Shown piece by piece: positions 21,201 through 28,486 of a stretch of DNA of 49,593 nt; the first letter of the stretch is position 1; each line of letters starts with the position of its first letter. The notes under the pieces are model-generated. The model saw nothing but the letters and a program-made list of their open reading frames with translations, made no database searches and was not told the origin of the DNA. The stretch spans positions 1 to 49,593 of IMG/VR virus record IMGVR_UViG_3300032174_000010, one strand, 5' to 3'. The DNA is from a virus. Both the position numbers and the translations under genes were made by a program.

Positions 21201-21440
21201 TCAATCCTCTTTCCCGCGAAGCCCATATTTATCCAGCCAATGAACAACCGTCGTTCTGTGCGCTTGCAGGAGTTTTGCCGTTTCCGTGATGTTTCCTTCG
21301 CAGTGATTCAAGGCCCATGAGAGCACCGTATTTTGGAACCTGTCCATGATCTCGGTCATGCCGCGCTTGTGCTCCAAAAGGTTGCGTTCTATCAGTTCGT
21401 CTATGCTGCGCTGCGTCACTTTGGGAAACGTCGTATTCAC
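21201..21440 (-). CDS. Fis-like helix-turn-helix DNA-binding protein
   Basis: The C-terminal segment ALNHCEGNITETAKLLQAHRTTVVHWLDKYGL matches the Fis/NtrC C-terminal helix-turn-helix. In full-length Fis this domain bends DNA. Here the protein is 79 residues, near Fis size, with an N-terminal dimerisation-like helix. The GTG start overlaps the preceding TGA. It is a good candidate for an early or late gene regulator. Confidence 0.75.
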   Translation of the reverse strand: MNTTFPKVTQRSIDELIERNLLEHKRGMTEIMDRFQNTVLSWALNHCEGNITETAKLLQAHRTTVVHWLDKYGLRGKED

Positions 21441-21574
21441 AGGTATTTCTCCCGAATATCCCTTTCCACTACTCCGCTCTCATCCTTAAGAATCACGCGA
21501 TACCACGACGGGAATCCTCTTCGTGCCGCGATGACTGAGAAATGTTGTCCATGATACGCTCCGCCAGAAACCAT
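21437..21574 (-). CDS. Small protein (45 aa), overlapping frame
   Basis: From ATG 21574 the frame gives HFSVIAARRGFPSWYRVILK and ESGVVERDIREKYL, with protein-like character, ending at the Fis-like start. It overlaps the 77-residue gene by 82 bases in a different frame. It may be a separate gene or the continuation of the upstream one through a frameshift. Confidence 0.45.
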   Translation of the reverse strand: MVSGGAYHGQHFSVIAARRGFPSWYRVILKDESGVVERDIREKYL

Positions 21575-21726
21575 GCCTGTTTGCGAGACTGCCGAGCACA
21601 CGGCTTCTTTCTTCCTTTGAGACTCCAGACTACCAAGTACGAATGACGGCTCCGCCATATTCTCTCTCCTGTTACGTGCGCCCGATCAGCCACCTTCTTA
21701 ACGAAAATGCAACTGTCGGCATCCAT
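21493..21726 (-). CDS. Hypothetical protein (77 aa)
   Basis: ATG 21726 follows the previous stop by one base. The product (MDADSCIFVKKVADRAHVTG, then SYLVVWSLKGRKKPCARQSR and KQAWFLAERIMDNISQ) is basic and appears nucleic-acid-binding-like. It overlaps the following small frame. Not recognised. Confidence 0.55.
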   Translation of the reverse strand: MDADSCIFVKKVADRAHVTGERIWRSRHSYLVVWSLKGRKKPCARQSRKQAWFLAERIMDNISQSSRHEEDSRRGIA

Positions 21727-21727
21727 G

Positions 21728-22081
21728 TCACATTGGCCCCCGCCAAACTCCGACGTTTGCCTCAGCCTGCATCCGCATCTGATGCTCCTCTTGCGGCGTA
21801 GTTCTAAACCATTCAATCTCGTGGTCAAGATAGCGGGATTGATTAAAAAACGTGGTTGGATGAGGGGTAAGAGAGCCGCGATTGCCTGCCGGGGAGTCTG
21901 AATACTGCCGTGTTTTCGTTATCAGGAACTTGTGTGCATCTTCCCAGGCCATCGGCTTTTGGTTTACTTCGCCATCGCGAATTCTGGTCAGGGCGTAGAC
22001 GATTGCTTTGATTGCGGCTCTCCGAGCTACTTTGCGGGGATACAGGTTGTACACAGTTCCAGCCATTTCTTCGGGAGTCAT
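21728..22081 (-). CDS. Small replication-protein-like domain (117 aa)
   Basis: The motif YPRKVARRAAIKAIVYAL, followed by HPTTFFNQSRYLDHEIEWF, is the C-terminal domain found in several phage replisome-organiser or helicase-loader proteins. Here it stands alone without the usual N-terminal DNA-binding domain. It may recruit host replication proteins; the phage has no polymerase of its own. Function inferred from this weak motif. Confidence 0.5.
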   Translation of the reverse strand: MTPEEMAGTVYNLYPRKVARRAAIKAIVYALTRIRDGEVNQKPMAWEDAHKFLITKTRQYSDSPAGNRGSLTPHPTTFFNQSRYLDHEIEWFRTTPQEEHQMRMQAEANVGVWRGPM

Positions 22082-22275
22082 AGCAGCCTCAATTGCTCGT
22101 CGTCCTCGCGCAATTCCAAATCGGGATACGCTTCCTGAACTGCGCGGCGATAATCTTCTCGAATCACCTTATCCGCAGTTCCATCTTGCCACTGCTGGCC
22201 CGTGAACCATCTTTCAGGAAGATTGAGTTCGTGATCGTGAATCTTAAATAACGCTTCGCCTAATGTGATAGACAT
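22078..22275 (-). CDS. Hypothetical acidic protein (65 aa)
   Basis: The product (MSITLGEALFKIHDHELNLP, then DYRRAVQEAYPDLELREDDE) is acidic and helical. Its stop overlaps the start of the replication-like gene (four bases). No function known. Confidence 0.55.
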   Translation of the reverse strand: MSITLGEALFKIHDHELNLPERWFTGQQWQDGTADKVIREDYRRAVQEAYPDLELREDDEQLRLL

Positions 22276-22681
22276 TTAATCCCCTCCCCGCCCGCAAGGT
22301 TTCCCGACAGCAAAGGCTGGGTGATTTTTAAGGTCAACAAGCTCTTGCTTGCAGAAGTAGTGGCGGCTTGGCTATTTTCGGCTCCCGCAGAAGTCGAATC
22401 CCCTAACGATGGCCCCGGTCTACTCACCCGCTGGCACCGACCCAACACTCCTGAGCGCAATCTCAGTTGTCTGGGCAGAGGTCGGCCAGCGATTGCAGAA
22501 TTCTCGAATTGTTTGAGGATTGCATGATCGGAGCCGAAATCTTGTAGTTGCTGGGGGCAGGTGGCCCCGATCAAGAAGTTCCCTGCACGCCCAGCACCTA
22601 AAGACAATCTGAGTGAATCATACATAGCATCTCGATTGCAAGAACAAAATACAGATTTTTACTGACGCCTAGCGCACAGAA
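22276..22681. other. 406-base region without a secure gene
   Basis: On the minus strand an open frame (22422 to about 22617) encodes FRCWACRELLDRGHLPPATT and continues protein-like with C-x2-C and further Cys residues, but has no start codon. A second frame (22260-22625) has an ATG but poor composition. It may hold a decayed gene or an RNA. A tRNA-like GTCGAATCCCC on the plus strand does not fold as a T-arm. Confidence 0.4.
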
Positions 22682-23518
22682 CTACAGAGTTCTCAAATCA
22701 AGGTGCCAAGCAATCAGGAAGCTCACGGGCCGACCGCCGCTATAGCCTTGTTTAGGCGAAAGAACCTGCCCGACAATCAAAGGGTCTGGATCACGGCTGG
22801 GAGGTAGTTGCGTTTTCCGCCAAGTACTCGCCCGGAGTCCTTTCGCGGGGCAAATTCCAATCTGATCGAAAATCTTCAAGGCCATAGCCTCAGCGGTCGC
22901 ATCCATCACTTGAGGCACAGCTACGGCCACAGGGAATTCCATGTCCTTGAGCGAGGTCGCACGAAGCGAATAGCGAGTTTCCCGCTTACCGTTGATATCC
23001 TCCGTGTATTTGCGGCGTACAACGTTGGGATCGGGAGACACGTAATCCCCTTGTCCTGCGGATAGGGATTGGTCTGCTTTTTCCGCTACGACATTGATTG
23101 GTATGGACTGGTTCCACCCTTCCTGCCTCTCCATGTCGGATGGGCCGAAGTCTTTGTCCATTACCTTCACGGCAATGAGGTCAATCGGCAGGTTGGGAAT
23201 AATCGTGTACCCGGCCTTGGTCGCTTCGAGCAACTTTTGGTAAAAGTCATGCTGCTTGCGAAACTTGAGGATCGCGCTATTAAAGGACGAAGTTTTCCAC
23301 TTGTGCTTCTTGGCCTCGTCTCGCGCCAGTTCCATTTCGTGAACATCGGCCAACAATGAGTCTCGCTTCCCTTGCAGCCACGAGGTCAGGTCTGCCTGTG
23401 CCGCTGCCATCTGTTGGGGGTTGCGTGCAACTAGATGCACGGTCGGAGGCGGCAATTCAACGGGTTTCACTGCCTCAATCTTTTCAGGTTCCAACACTGC
23501 CAATGCTTCATCTGCCAT
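22682..23518 (-). CDS. Hypothetical protein of the recombination/replication operon (278 aa)
   Basis: The protein has a Pro-rich start, a helical block with long charged helices (LLADVHEMELARDEAKKHKW, about 55-75), a middle with RRKYTEDINGKRETRYSLRA and a C-terminal RDPDPLIVGQVLSPKQGYSG region with VSFLIAWHLDLRTL. The last part recurs in many phage early proteins of unknown function. It lies downstream of the exonuclease genes. Confidence 0.65.
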   Translation of the reverse strand: MADEALAVLEPEKIEAVKPVELPPPTVHLVARNPQQMAAAQADLTSWLQGKRDSLLADVHEMELARDEAKKHKWKTSSFNSAILKFRKQHDFYQKLLEATKAGYTIIPNLPIDLIAVKVMDKDFGPSDMERQEGWNQSIPINVVAEKADQSLSAGQGDYVSPDPNVVRRKYTEDINGKRETRYSLRATSLKDMEFPVAVAVPQVMDATAEAMALKIFDQIGICPAKGLRASTWRKTQLPPSRDPDPLIVGQVLSPKQGYSGGRPVSFLIAWHLDLRTL

Positions 23519-23573
23519 AATTTTCTCCTTTTGTCCCCGATTCCCTCTTGAACCTCATCGGCCCATCGAAGAA

Positions 23574-23744
23574 CTACTTAAAATTCTGAAGTTTAGTGGG
23601 CAACTTCTCGACAGGCCTACCCTTCCGCTTGAGCGGGATTTGTCGGTTTACCTCTTCCAAGACAGCCTCCCATACATCAGGGCGATGTACGCGCACCCAG
23701 CGATACGTCAAGGTACGCGCCAGAACAACCCGCGATTTTGTCAT
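23574..23744 (-). CDS. Small basic protein (56 aa)
   Basis: A strong GGAGGAG precedes the ATG. The product MTKSRVVLARTLTYRWVRVH continues with RPDVWEAVLEEVNRQIPLKR; it is basic and could bind nucleic acid. Not recognised. Confidence 0.6.
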   Translation of the reverse strand: MTKSRVVLARTLTYRWVRVHRPDVWEAVLEEVNRQIPLKRKGRPVEKLPTKLQNFK

Positions 23745-23757
23745 TACTCTCCTCCAC

Positions 23758-23979
23758 TCACAATCGCCGCAATAGGTTAACCTTCACGTTCTCTGGGCCG
23801 TAATCTGTGAACGGGAGGTCGGGTAGGTGTGCGGCAATCAATCGCGCCAGCCTTGTCCTTACCTGCCGAACTTCACTCAATACCAAACCGTTGATTGAGA
23901 CAAACTCCACGGAAATGCTTAATTTGTGCCCATCCCCGTCATTAGCCTTTATTCTTGCGGCCCTTCGGTGTTTTTCCAT
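23758..23979 (-). CDS. Hypothetical protein (73 aa)
   Basis: Starting at ATG 23979 the product is MEKHRRAARIKANDGDGHKL, then SVEFVSINGLVLSEVRQVRT and a KVNLLRRL end. It overlaps the upstream gene by 38 bases. Longer frames upstream would lie in that gene. Function unknown. Confidence 0.55.
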   Translation of the reverse strand: MEKHRRAARIKANDGDGHKLSISVEFVSINGLVLSEVRQVRTRLARLIAAHLPDLPFTDYGPENVKVNLLRRL

Positions 23980-24166
23980 TTTCAACGCTCCATGAGTCGA
24001 ATTTCCCGCGAACGGGGTTCTTGAACCATGCTTGAATCGCAGCCATGACGCCAACCCAGCCGCACCTCTCTTCCAAGTCTCTGAGTGTGTGGTATACGGC
24101 GGCAATTTGTGCCGTCCGTGCGCGTCGAACCTTCTGCTGCTCCGCTTTTATCTGTCGTAAGGTCAT
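23942..24166 (-). CDS. Hypothetical basic protein (74 aa)
   Basis: The product (MTLRQIKAEQQKVRRARTAQ, then HTLRDLEERCGWVGVMAAIQ) has a basic helix and a Lys-rich tail. The ATG overlaps the exonuclease stop (ATGA), so it is translationally coupled to it. Possible accessory to the nuclease. Confidence 0.6.
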   Translation of the reverse strand: MTLRQIKAEQQKVRRARTAQIAAVYHTLRDLEERCGWVGVMAAIQAWFKNPVRGKFDSWSVENGKTPKGRKNKG

Positions 24167-24870
24167 GGCACTATTCCCTCATAAGTCGCTACAATGCCCT
24201 CGTCCTGCGCTCCAGATGCGATATGAGCCGACTTTTTGAGCCGGGTGACCATTTCCTCCACTTCCGCAAGAAAGGCCCGTACCTCGTCCTCAAGCGCTGA
24301 AATCAGCTTTTCGTCCCTTTCGAGCCGCTGAATGAAGACTTTCAGGCCAGCAGGCATCCGGGGGTCAAAGCTTACAAAATCGCACCATTGTCGCTCTGCA
24401 CAAGACATCTCTGCCAACATCTGGGGCAAAAACTCCTCTGGAATGGTCTGCGACTTCAAGATTTCCAGATGGTTGATGGTTTTTAGACACTTGATCTCCA
24501 GCAGGCCATGCTGTCCTATGAGGGAATCAGGGCTGGCACCAAACCAGTTAATAGTCGGGTGCATGGCATACCCTCCCGGCAGAACCTCGTCGTCGCACTG
24601 GAGTTCGTAGGCAGCACGCGCAAACGGCTCATTTTCAATGCCTTCCTCCATGTATTGAGTGACGTAATGGTCTGCCGATCTTCCGGTGAACCTTTCAGCC
24701 ACAAGTTCCATCATGTAGTCGTAATGGGCCTTGGAATACTCGCCCTTATCGGCATCCTTGGTCTTGCGCTTGAGCCGCTTCACCACATCGCTCATCCGAG
24801 AGGCGGTACACATGCCTATTCTCATCTTGAGCCATTCGTCCGACTGCTGAGCCACGTCAATTAGCGGCAT
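24163..24870 (-). CDS. YqaJ-type viral exonuclease
   Basis: The 235-residue protein has the lambda-exonuclease/YqaJ landmarks: RIGMCTASRMSDV near the start, a MEEGIENEPFARAAYE helix, then FGASPDSLIGQHGLLEIKCL with the Asp and Glu-x-Lys of the active site. It resects double-strand ends 5' to 3' for strand annealing by the ERF protein encoded just upstream. I chose ATG 24870 with AAGGAG seven bases away; it overlaps the ERF gene. Confidence 0.85.
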   Translation of the reverse strand: MPLIDVAQQSDEWLKMRIGMCTASRMSDVVKRLKRKTKDADKGEYSKAHYDYMMELVAERFTGRSADHYVTQYMEEGIENEPFARAAYELQCDDEVLPGGYAMHPTINWFGASPDSLIGQHGLLEIKCLKTINHLEILKSQTIPEEFLPQMLAEMSCAERQWCDFVSFDPRMPAGLKVFIQRLERDEKLISALEDEVRAFLAEVEEMVTRLKKSAHIASGAQDEGIVATYEGIVP

Positions 24871-25645
24871 GGGCAAGCTCCTTCTTTCGGGCATTCTTGG
24901 CCTTGCTCAGCAGTCGGTAGGATTCGATGTCGTTGACATCAAGAGCGACCTTTCCAGCCGACCGGAAAGCAGCCTTCAATCCCTCTTCTGTCTCACAACG
25001 CCCGATCTCGGCAAGTTGTTCCTTGAGCCAATCCTTGTCAACGCTACCCTCTTCCCCGTTGCCGTCATTGTCCACCCCGACCGGGATGTTGAAGATATTA
25101 AGCACGATATAGCGTCTGCCGTAGGAGTTCCCTGCCCCGGTCGCATGGGTCGCACTCATCACCCCACCACCCTTGGCTCCTTTGCCATCTGCTGGCAAGT
25201 CCATCATGTACCTGCGGGTATGCCCTGCCCTGTGCGAGACGTAGCAGAGCATCCTGACCATTTCAGGTCTGGGATGTTCGCCATTGTCGAACGACAGGCT
25301 GAAACCATGACGAAGGTATACCGGGCGCACGATCTTATCCACAGACTTGTAGGAAGCGTACTTGCTATTCGTCTGCGGATTCGTCAGGTCTGGCGCGATA
25401 AGGCCGATCTCGCTCTGACATGACTGCATTGCCTCATTGAATTGGACTTCGGCATCCTTCGCCATCGCCCGTTCCTGTAAAGCTGACAGCCGCTCAATCA
25501 CGTCGATTGCCGCCCCATTGCTCAAGGCCAGTGAGAGTAGTTCCATTGGGGTGTGGGCCACTAAAGCCTGCTGTTGCGGGGATTCACTGCCTTTCGGCTG
25601 AATAGAGTTATCGGGCACCACGAAGTCTAACTGGTTGGCGGTCAT
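24857..25645 (-). CDS. ERF-family single-strand annealing protein
   Basis: The 262-residue protein contains NSKYASYKSVDKIVRPVYLR (the ERF Y-x-s-l-d-x-v motif), SFDNGEHPRPEMVRML and MSATHATGAGNSYGRRYIVL, which together are diagnostic for ERF. It pairs complementary single strands. The neighbouring YqaJ exonuclease completes a classic phage recombination pair, useful for circularisation or concatemer formation. Confidence 0.9.
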   Translation of the reverse strand: MTANQLDFVVPDNSIQPKGSESPQQQALVAHTPMELLSLALSNGAAIDVIERLSALQERAMAKDAEVQFNEAMQSCQSEIGLIAPDLTNPQTNSKYASYKSVDKIVRPVYLRHGFSLSFDNGEHPRPEMVRMLCYVSHRAGHTRRYMMDLPADGKGAKGGGVMSATHATGAGNSYGRRYIVLNIFNIPVGVDNDGNGEEGSVDKDWLKEQLAEIGRCETEEGLKAAFRSAGKVALDVNDIESYRLLSKAKNARKKELAHAAN

Positions 25646-25812
25646 TTGGCACGTCCATTCTTTGCCACGGCAAGATAGTAGCGGCGTATTGCCTCCCGGA
25701 TCACATCTCCGGTCTTGAAGATTCCAGTCTTGGTCTTGAGCGCATCCATCAGCGCCCAGTCCTCTCCGCTGGCCGTCATACCCATTGTTTTAGGTCTCTG
25801 TTTTGTAGCCAT
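25642..25812 (-). CDS. Ribbon-helix-helix regulator (56 aa)
   Basis: MATKQRPKTMGMTASGEDWA is followed by LMDALKTKTGIFKTGDVIRE and AIRRYYLAVAKNG; this has the size and helix pattern of Arc/CopG-type DNA-binding proteins. It is the first gene of the early-type operon. A promoter with its -10 box seven bases upstream suggests a leaderless message and possible autoregulation. An in-frame ATG at 25821 is less likely, as it lies on that -10 box. Confidence 0.65.
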   Translation of the reverse strand: MATKQRPKTMGMTASGEDWALMDALKTKTGIFKTGDVIREAIRRYYLAVAKNGRAK

Positions 25813-25819
25813 GCGAAGC

Positions 25820-25848
25820 ATCTTGGCACACTCTTGAAAAATTGTCAA
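25820..25848 (-). promoter_or_regulatory. Promoter of the recombination operon
   Basis: TTGACA (25848-25843), 17 bases and CAAGAT (25825-25820). The -35 box is perfect, the -10 box weak. Transcription would start at about 25813, at the ATG of the regulator. Confidence 0.5.
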
Positions 25849-25857
25849 ATTATTTTC

Positions 25858-25886
25858 TTGCATTTTTCTGGAACATGGTTTACTGT
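25858..25886 (+). promoter_or_regulatory. Possible divergent promoter for the 50-residue gene
   Basis: TTGCAT (25858-25863), 17 bases and TACTGT (25881-25886) precede the plus-strand ATG 25926. Both boxes are weak, but some promoter is required here. Confidence 0.35.
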
Positions 25887-25925
25887 GCAAATCGACAGCA
25901 GTAATCACACCAAAAAGGAGACACA

Positions 25926-26078
25926 ATGAGTACGAATCCAGTTCCCAACCCACCCAAGGTCAGCGATACTATAGCCAAAATTGAGGCACAACTGAAAGAA
26001 GACGAAACCGAACTGAGCAGTGAGGCACAGACACTTTGGGCCAAACTTAAGGCCGATTTGGCATCGGCAGGGCTTTAA
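25926..26078 (+). CDS. Small helical protein (50 aa)
   Basis: AAAAGGAG lies five bases before the ATG, the best ribosome site in this arm. The product has a Pro-rich start (MSTNPVPNPPKVSD) and a charged helix (IAKIEAQLKEDETELSSEAQ). It is divergent from the regulator. Not recognised; a small anti-host or antitoxin-type peptide is conceivable but unproven. Confidence 0.65.
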   Translation: MSTNPVPNPPKVSDTIAKIEAQLKEDETELSSEAQTLWAKLKADLASAGL

Positions 26079-26294
26079 CGTCCAAGGTCAGACGCAAGGC
26101 ACGAGTCTTGCGTGCTGGGCATCATGGGACAACGGGAACTTGGCTTGGGCGGCATACCGGGCCAATAGTACCGAGTGAGTACCGCGAGGACATGCCTCAC
26201 CAGCGGTCAGGCTGATACCGGTGCTCGGCACGGAAGGCTCTAGTGAGTTTCCGGGGGCAGCAAGAACAACGCTTTTTAGTCTAGGAGGGGGAAG
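26079..26294 (+). other. 216-base non-coding stretch with strong RNA structure potential
   Basis: No frame of useful length occurs. A hairpin ACGCAAG (26092-26098) with CTTGCGT (26107-26113), extendable by CAG/CTG, is prominent. Further downstream are GTGAG...CTCAC and GTGC-TCG-GCAC pairings and a duplicated GTACCG. It could be an untranslated structured RNA or a leader of the following gene. No known RNA family was recognised. Confidence 0.4.
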
Positions 26295-27065
26295 TTGAGC
26301 AAGAACAAGGCAATGGTTGGGGTGGAGAAGAATTTCACAGATAGGGAGCGCATTCTCATCAACATTGCTGCCTTGCTAGCTTCGGAATTGGCCCATCTTC
26401 AATCCCGTCCTGACGTACAGCGATACATGGCTAGTCCGCATTCCTTGAGTCGCATTTTTTGTGAATGGGATTTGTTCAACAAGAAACCTTTCCGCAAGGG
26501 CGAACTGGTTGTATGCCAGAGCAGCACTGGACGCCAACAGAATCCTTGGCTGGTAAGTTTCGTGGAGCAACAGGGGTTTGCAAACGAGCCGCGCGGTTTG
26601 GTACTGCGTGCTATCGGCTCTCGTGATTTATGCAACTACGGGAACGAAAGTTTTATTCGCATCAATGGCATCGCTGAGCGATTGCTGTGGGAAGGAGAGA
26701 AGCACGCCTTCTCTAGGAAGTTGCACAAAGCGCTGCGGGTGCTGGACAACTACGGGCACAGATTCCGAGGTTTGGAGTTCCCGGAAGATGGAGTAGCCAC
26801 AGTCTATATCGGTCAGGTATTCGGCGGTCTGGGCAAGCCCACCAAGCCATATTCGGTGAGCATCGCATTCAATAAGCGTACTAGCGTCAAAGGGATTATT
26901 TCCCAGTTAAAGGCGCAGGGATTCGGTACGCGAGAGTTTGAGTTGGACGATGGAACCTATAGCGGCCCGATGGAAGGCTTTGCTACGTTTACACGTGAAA
27001 GCCTGATTCAAACGTTGCAAGCAGAAGGCGTTGAATTAAAACCAGAAGTGACTGCACCTCGCTAG
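26295..27065 (+). CDS. Hypothetical protein (256 aa)
   Basis: It starts at TTG 26295 behind a strong GGAGGGGGAAG. The sequence contains FFNKKPFRKGELVVCQ-like strand segments, RDLCNYGNESFIRINGIAER and a C-terminal alpha-beta part (KGIISQLKAQGFGTREFELD). No known domain. The long structured leader upstream may regulate it. It begins a plus-strand accessory arm. Confidence 0.6.
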   Translation: MSKNKAMVGVEKNFTDRERILINIAALLASELAHLQSRPDVQRYMASPHSLSRIFCEWDLFNKKPFRKGELVVCQSSTGRQQNPWLVSFVEQQGFANEPRGLVLRAIGSRDLCNYGNESFIRINGIAERLLWEGEKHAFSRKLHKALRVLDNYGHRFRGLEFPEDGVATVYIGQVFGGLGKPTKPYSVSIAFNKRTSVKGIISQLKAQGFGTREFELDDGTYSGPMEGFATFTRESLIQTLQAEGVELKPEVTAPR

Positions 27066-27139
27066 GTTCAGGGGGACACTGGGGTAGACACTAAAGGGCT
27101 TTGACTTTAAGGCGCGATTACGGGATTGAGGGCTAAACG

Positions 27140-27325
27140 ATGGCACTTAGTAAATTGATTGATTTGGCGCAAGGGGCAATTGATGACGTATTCTCAGACA
27201 GAAGCGTAAAGCCGCAACGAACCTTGGACGCGCTATCAGATTTGCGCTCCTTCATTGATTTCAAGATGGAAGCTATCAAGGCGGACATGAAGCGCAAGGA
27301 AGTCGAGGGGCGAGGGCGGGGATGA
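27140..27325 (+). CDS. Small helical protein (61 aa)
   Basis: The product MALSKLIDLAQGAIDDVFSD continues with LDALSDLRSFIDFKMEAIKA and a basic end; it looks like a small coiled-coil or adaptor. The stop overlaps the next ATG (ATGA). No family. Confidence 0.55.
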   Translation: MALSKLIDLAQGAIDDVFSDRSVKPQRTLDALSDLRSFIDFKMEAIKADMKRKEVEGRGRG

Positions 27326-27486
27326 GCCCAGAGAAGAAAACGCGGCGTGACCGGAAGATGAATGCGGCAGCGCATGAGATTACTGACAGGTTTGTAAATC
27401 CCCACTGGAGATGGGGGCAGCGGCGCAGAAATACGATCCGCAAGATTGTTCGGATTATAAAGCGGCATCTTGACCGAGGAGACTGA
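27322..27486 (+). CDS. Small very basic protein (54 aa)
   Basis: The product is rich in Arg and Lys (EKKTRRDRKMNAAAHEITDR, then GQRRRNTIRKIVRIIKRHLD) and may bind nucleic acid. The ATGA overlap with the preceding gene indicates coupling. Not recognised. Confidence 0.55.
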   Translation: MSPEKKTRRDRKMNAAAHEITDRFVNPHWRWGQRRRNTIRKIVRIIKRHLDRGD

Positions 27487-27491
27487 TACCC

Positions 27492-27890
27492 ATGCCCAGC
27501 AAAGCCGGACAGATCGAGGAACTGTACACAGCGCACGATGAATTGCTCGATGATCCGATCCGTAAAGGCGACCGTAACCTAGCAGATGCCACCTCATTTC
27601 GTCGTTTGTTTGCGTGGCAGTACTGCGAATATTACGGCTTGCTGAGAAGGTGCATGGAGATCGCGGGCGAAGATTATCCCGAGTTCAAGGCGGCGAGAAA
27701 GGCTCTTCGGGATGCTGAATTCACCGCCAAGGGCCGCGAAGGTGATCTACGGTTGGCTACGGCAAAGGCTGAGATCGCGATTCAGTTAATTCACAAGTGG
27801 CTAGACAGGATTAGAGCCAACCCACAACCAAAGCCAAAGTCTCACAGAACGGGCTTACGTGCCCACACGAGAATACAGCGATGGCAATGA
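27492..27890 (+). CDS. Hypothetical helical protein (132 aa)
   Basis: The product (MPSKAGQIEELYTAHDELLD, then FAWQYCEYYGLLRRCMEIAG and KALRDAEFTAKGREGDLRLA) is entirely helical with a basic C-terminal tail. A GAGGAGACTG sequence precedes the start. Function unknown. Confidence 0.6.
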   Translation: MPSKAGQIEELYTAHDELLDDPIRKGDRNLADATSFRRLFAWQYCEYYGLLRRCMEIAGEDYPEFKAARKALRDAEFTAKGREGDLRLATAKAEIAIQLIHKWLDRIRANPQPKPKSHRTGLRAHTRIQRWQ

Positions 27891-27930
27891 AGGCGGAGGC
27901 CCCGTCCGGTTGGCCAAGAAGGAGGAAAGA

Positions 27931-28218
27931 ATGCCAACGATAAATGATGCGACAGGGTTGCCGGGAGCGCATGAGTGCCGCTATTTTGGTTCGTACTCCG
28001 GCGCAGTCAAGGTACTTCGTGCGGGCCTCGTGGCAATCGCGGCCAGCGACAACGGCAGTATCTCTTTCTGGCGGCGCTCCGATACAGGCAAATTGCGCGG
28101 CGGATTCTATCGCTTTCAGTCTACGCTGGACGAGCGCGACTTCGCCAACCTGAAAGAGTTGCGGCAGTGGCTTGCGAAGTGGTATCCGATAATGGATGAG
28201 CCAAGGAGTGCGCGATGA
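27931..28218 (+). CDS. Hypothetical protein (95 aa)
   Basis: AAGGAGGAAAG just before ATG 27931 decides the start. The strand-rich product (CRYFGSYSGAVKVLRAGLVA, then DNGSISFWRRSDTGKLRGGF) resembles a small beta-sandwich with a C-terminal helix. It is the last intact gene before the transposon fossils. Confidence 0.6.
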   Translation: MPTINDATGLPGAHECRYFGSYSGAVKVLRAGLVAIAASDNGSISFWRRSDTGKLRGGFYRFQSTLDERDFANLKELRQWLAKWYPIMDEPRSAR

Positions 28219-28289
28219 CCTCTTTCCCCAGCAAGAAGCCTAGCGGGAAAGAACCAATTACCCCGAGAGCCAAAGACGGCGCTCTATGA
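28215..28289 (+). CDS. Possible 24-residue peptide before the transposon fossils
   Basis: ATG 28215 overlaps the preceding stop, and the stop overlaps another ATG (28286) whose frame runs into the TnpB fossil. The peptide (MTSFPSKKPSGKEPITPRAK) is Lys/Pro-rich. It may be an intact mini gene or the start of a gene broken by insertion. Confidence 0.3.
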   Translation: MTSFPSKKPSGKEPITPRAKDGAL

Positions 28290-28293
28290 CCAA

Positions 28294-28481
28294 TTACCCG
28301 AGGGTTTGCGACTGCGAACAGAGCGCCGCGATTGGCCGATTGGTGACGGCCCGACTCGCTATGACATGAGCCGCGTTGTAATCAGCGTTGCAAGTGAAAC
28401 CGCATTGCTGACACGACAATTTAGATTGTTTCCGTATGACCACAAGCCGAACATTCCCGAGAACTGTTGCGTGGATCGACT
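28294..28481 (-). pseudogene. tnpB: Remnant of a TnpB (IS200/IS605-type) nuclease, C-terminal zinc ribbon
   Basis: In one frame the minus strand reads VDPRNSSRECSACGHTE; after a shift the next frame reads KLSCQQCGFTCNADYNAAHV. Together these are the two Cys pairs of the TnpB zinc ribbon plus the NAD-x-NAA segment with the last RuvC Asp. The rest of TnpB is missing and a stop interrupts the ribbon, so this is a decayed fragment. TnpB is an RNA-guided nuclease in living elements. Confidence 0.75.
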
Positions 28482-28486
28482 TCGGT

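Noticed and set aside
22386-22410. tRNA-like T-arm sequence (GTCGAATCCCC)
   Set aside because: The flanking bases do not pair to form a T-stem, and no acceptor, D or anticodon arms can be placed around it.
24869-25423. 184-codon plus-strand frame
   Set aside because: Antisense to the well-supported ERF gene.
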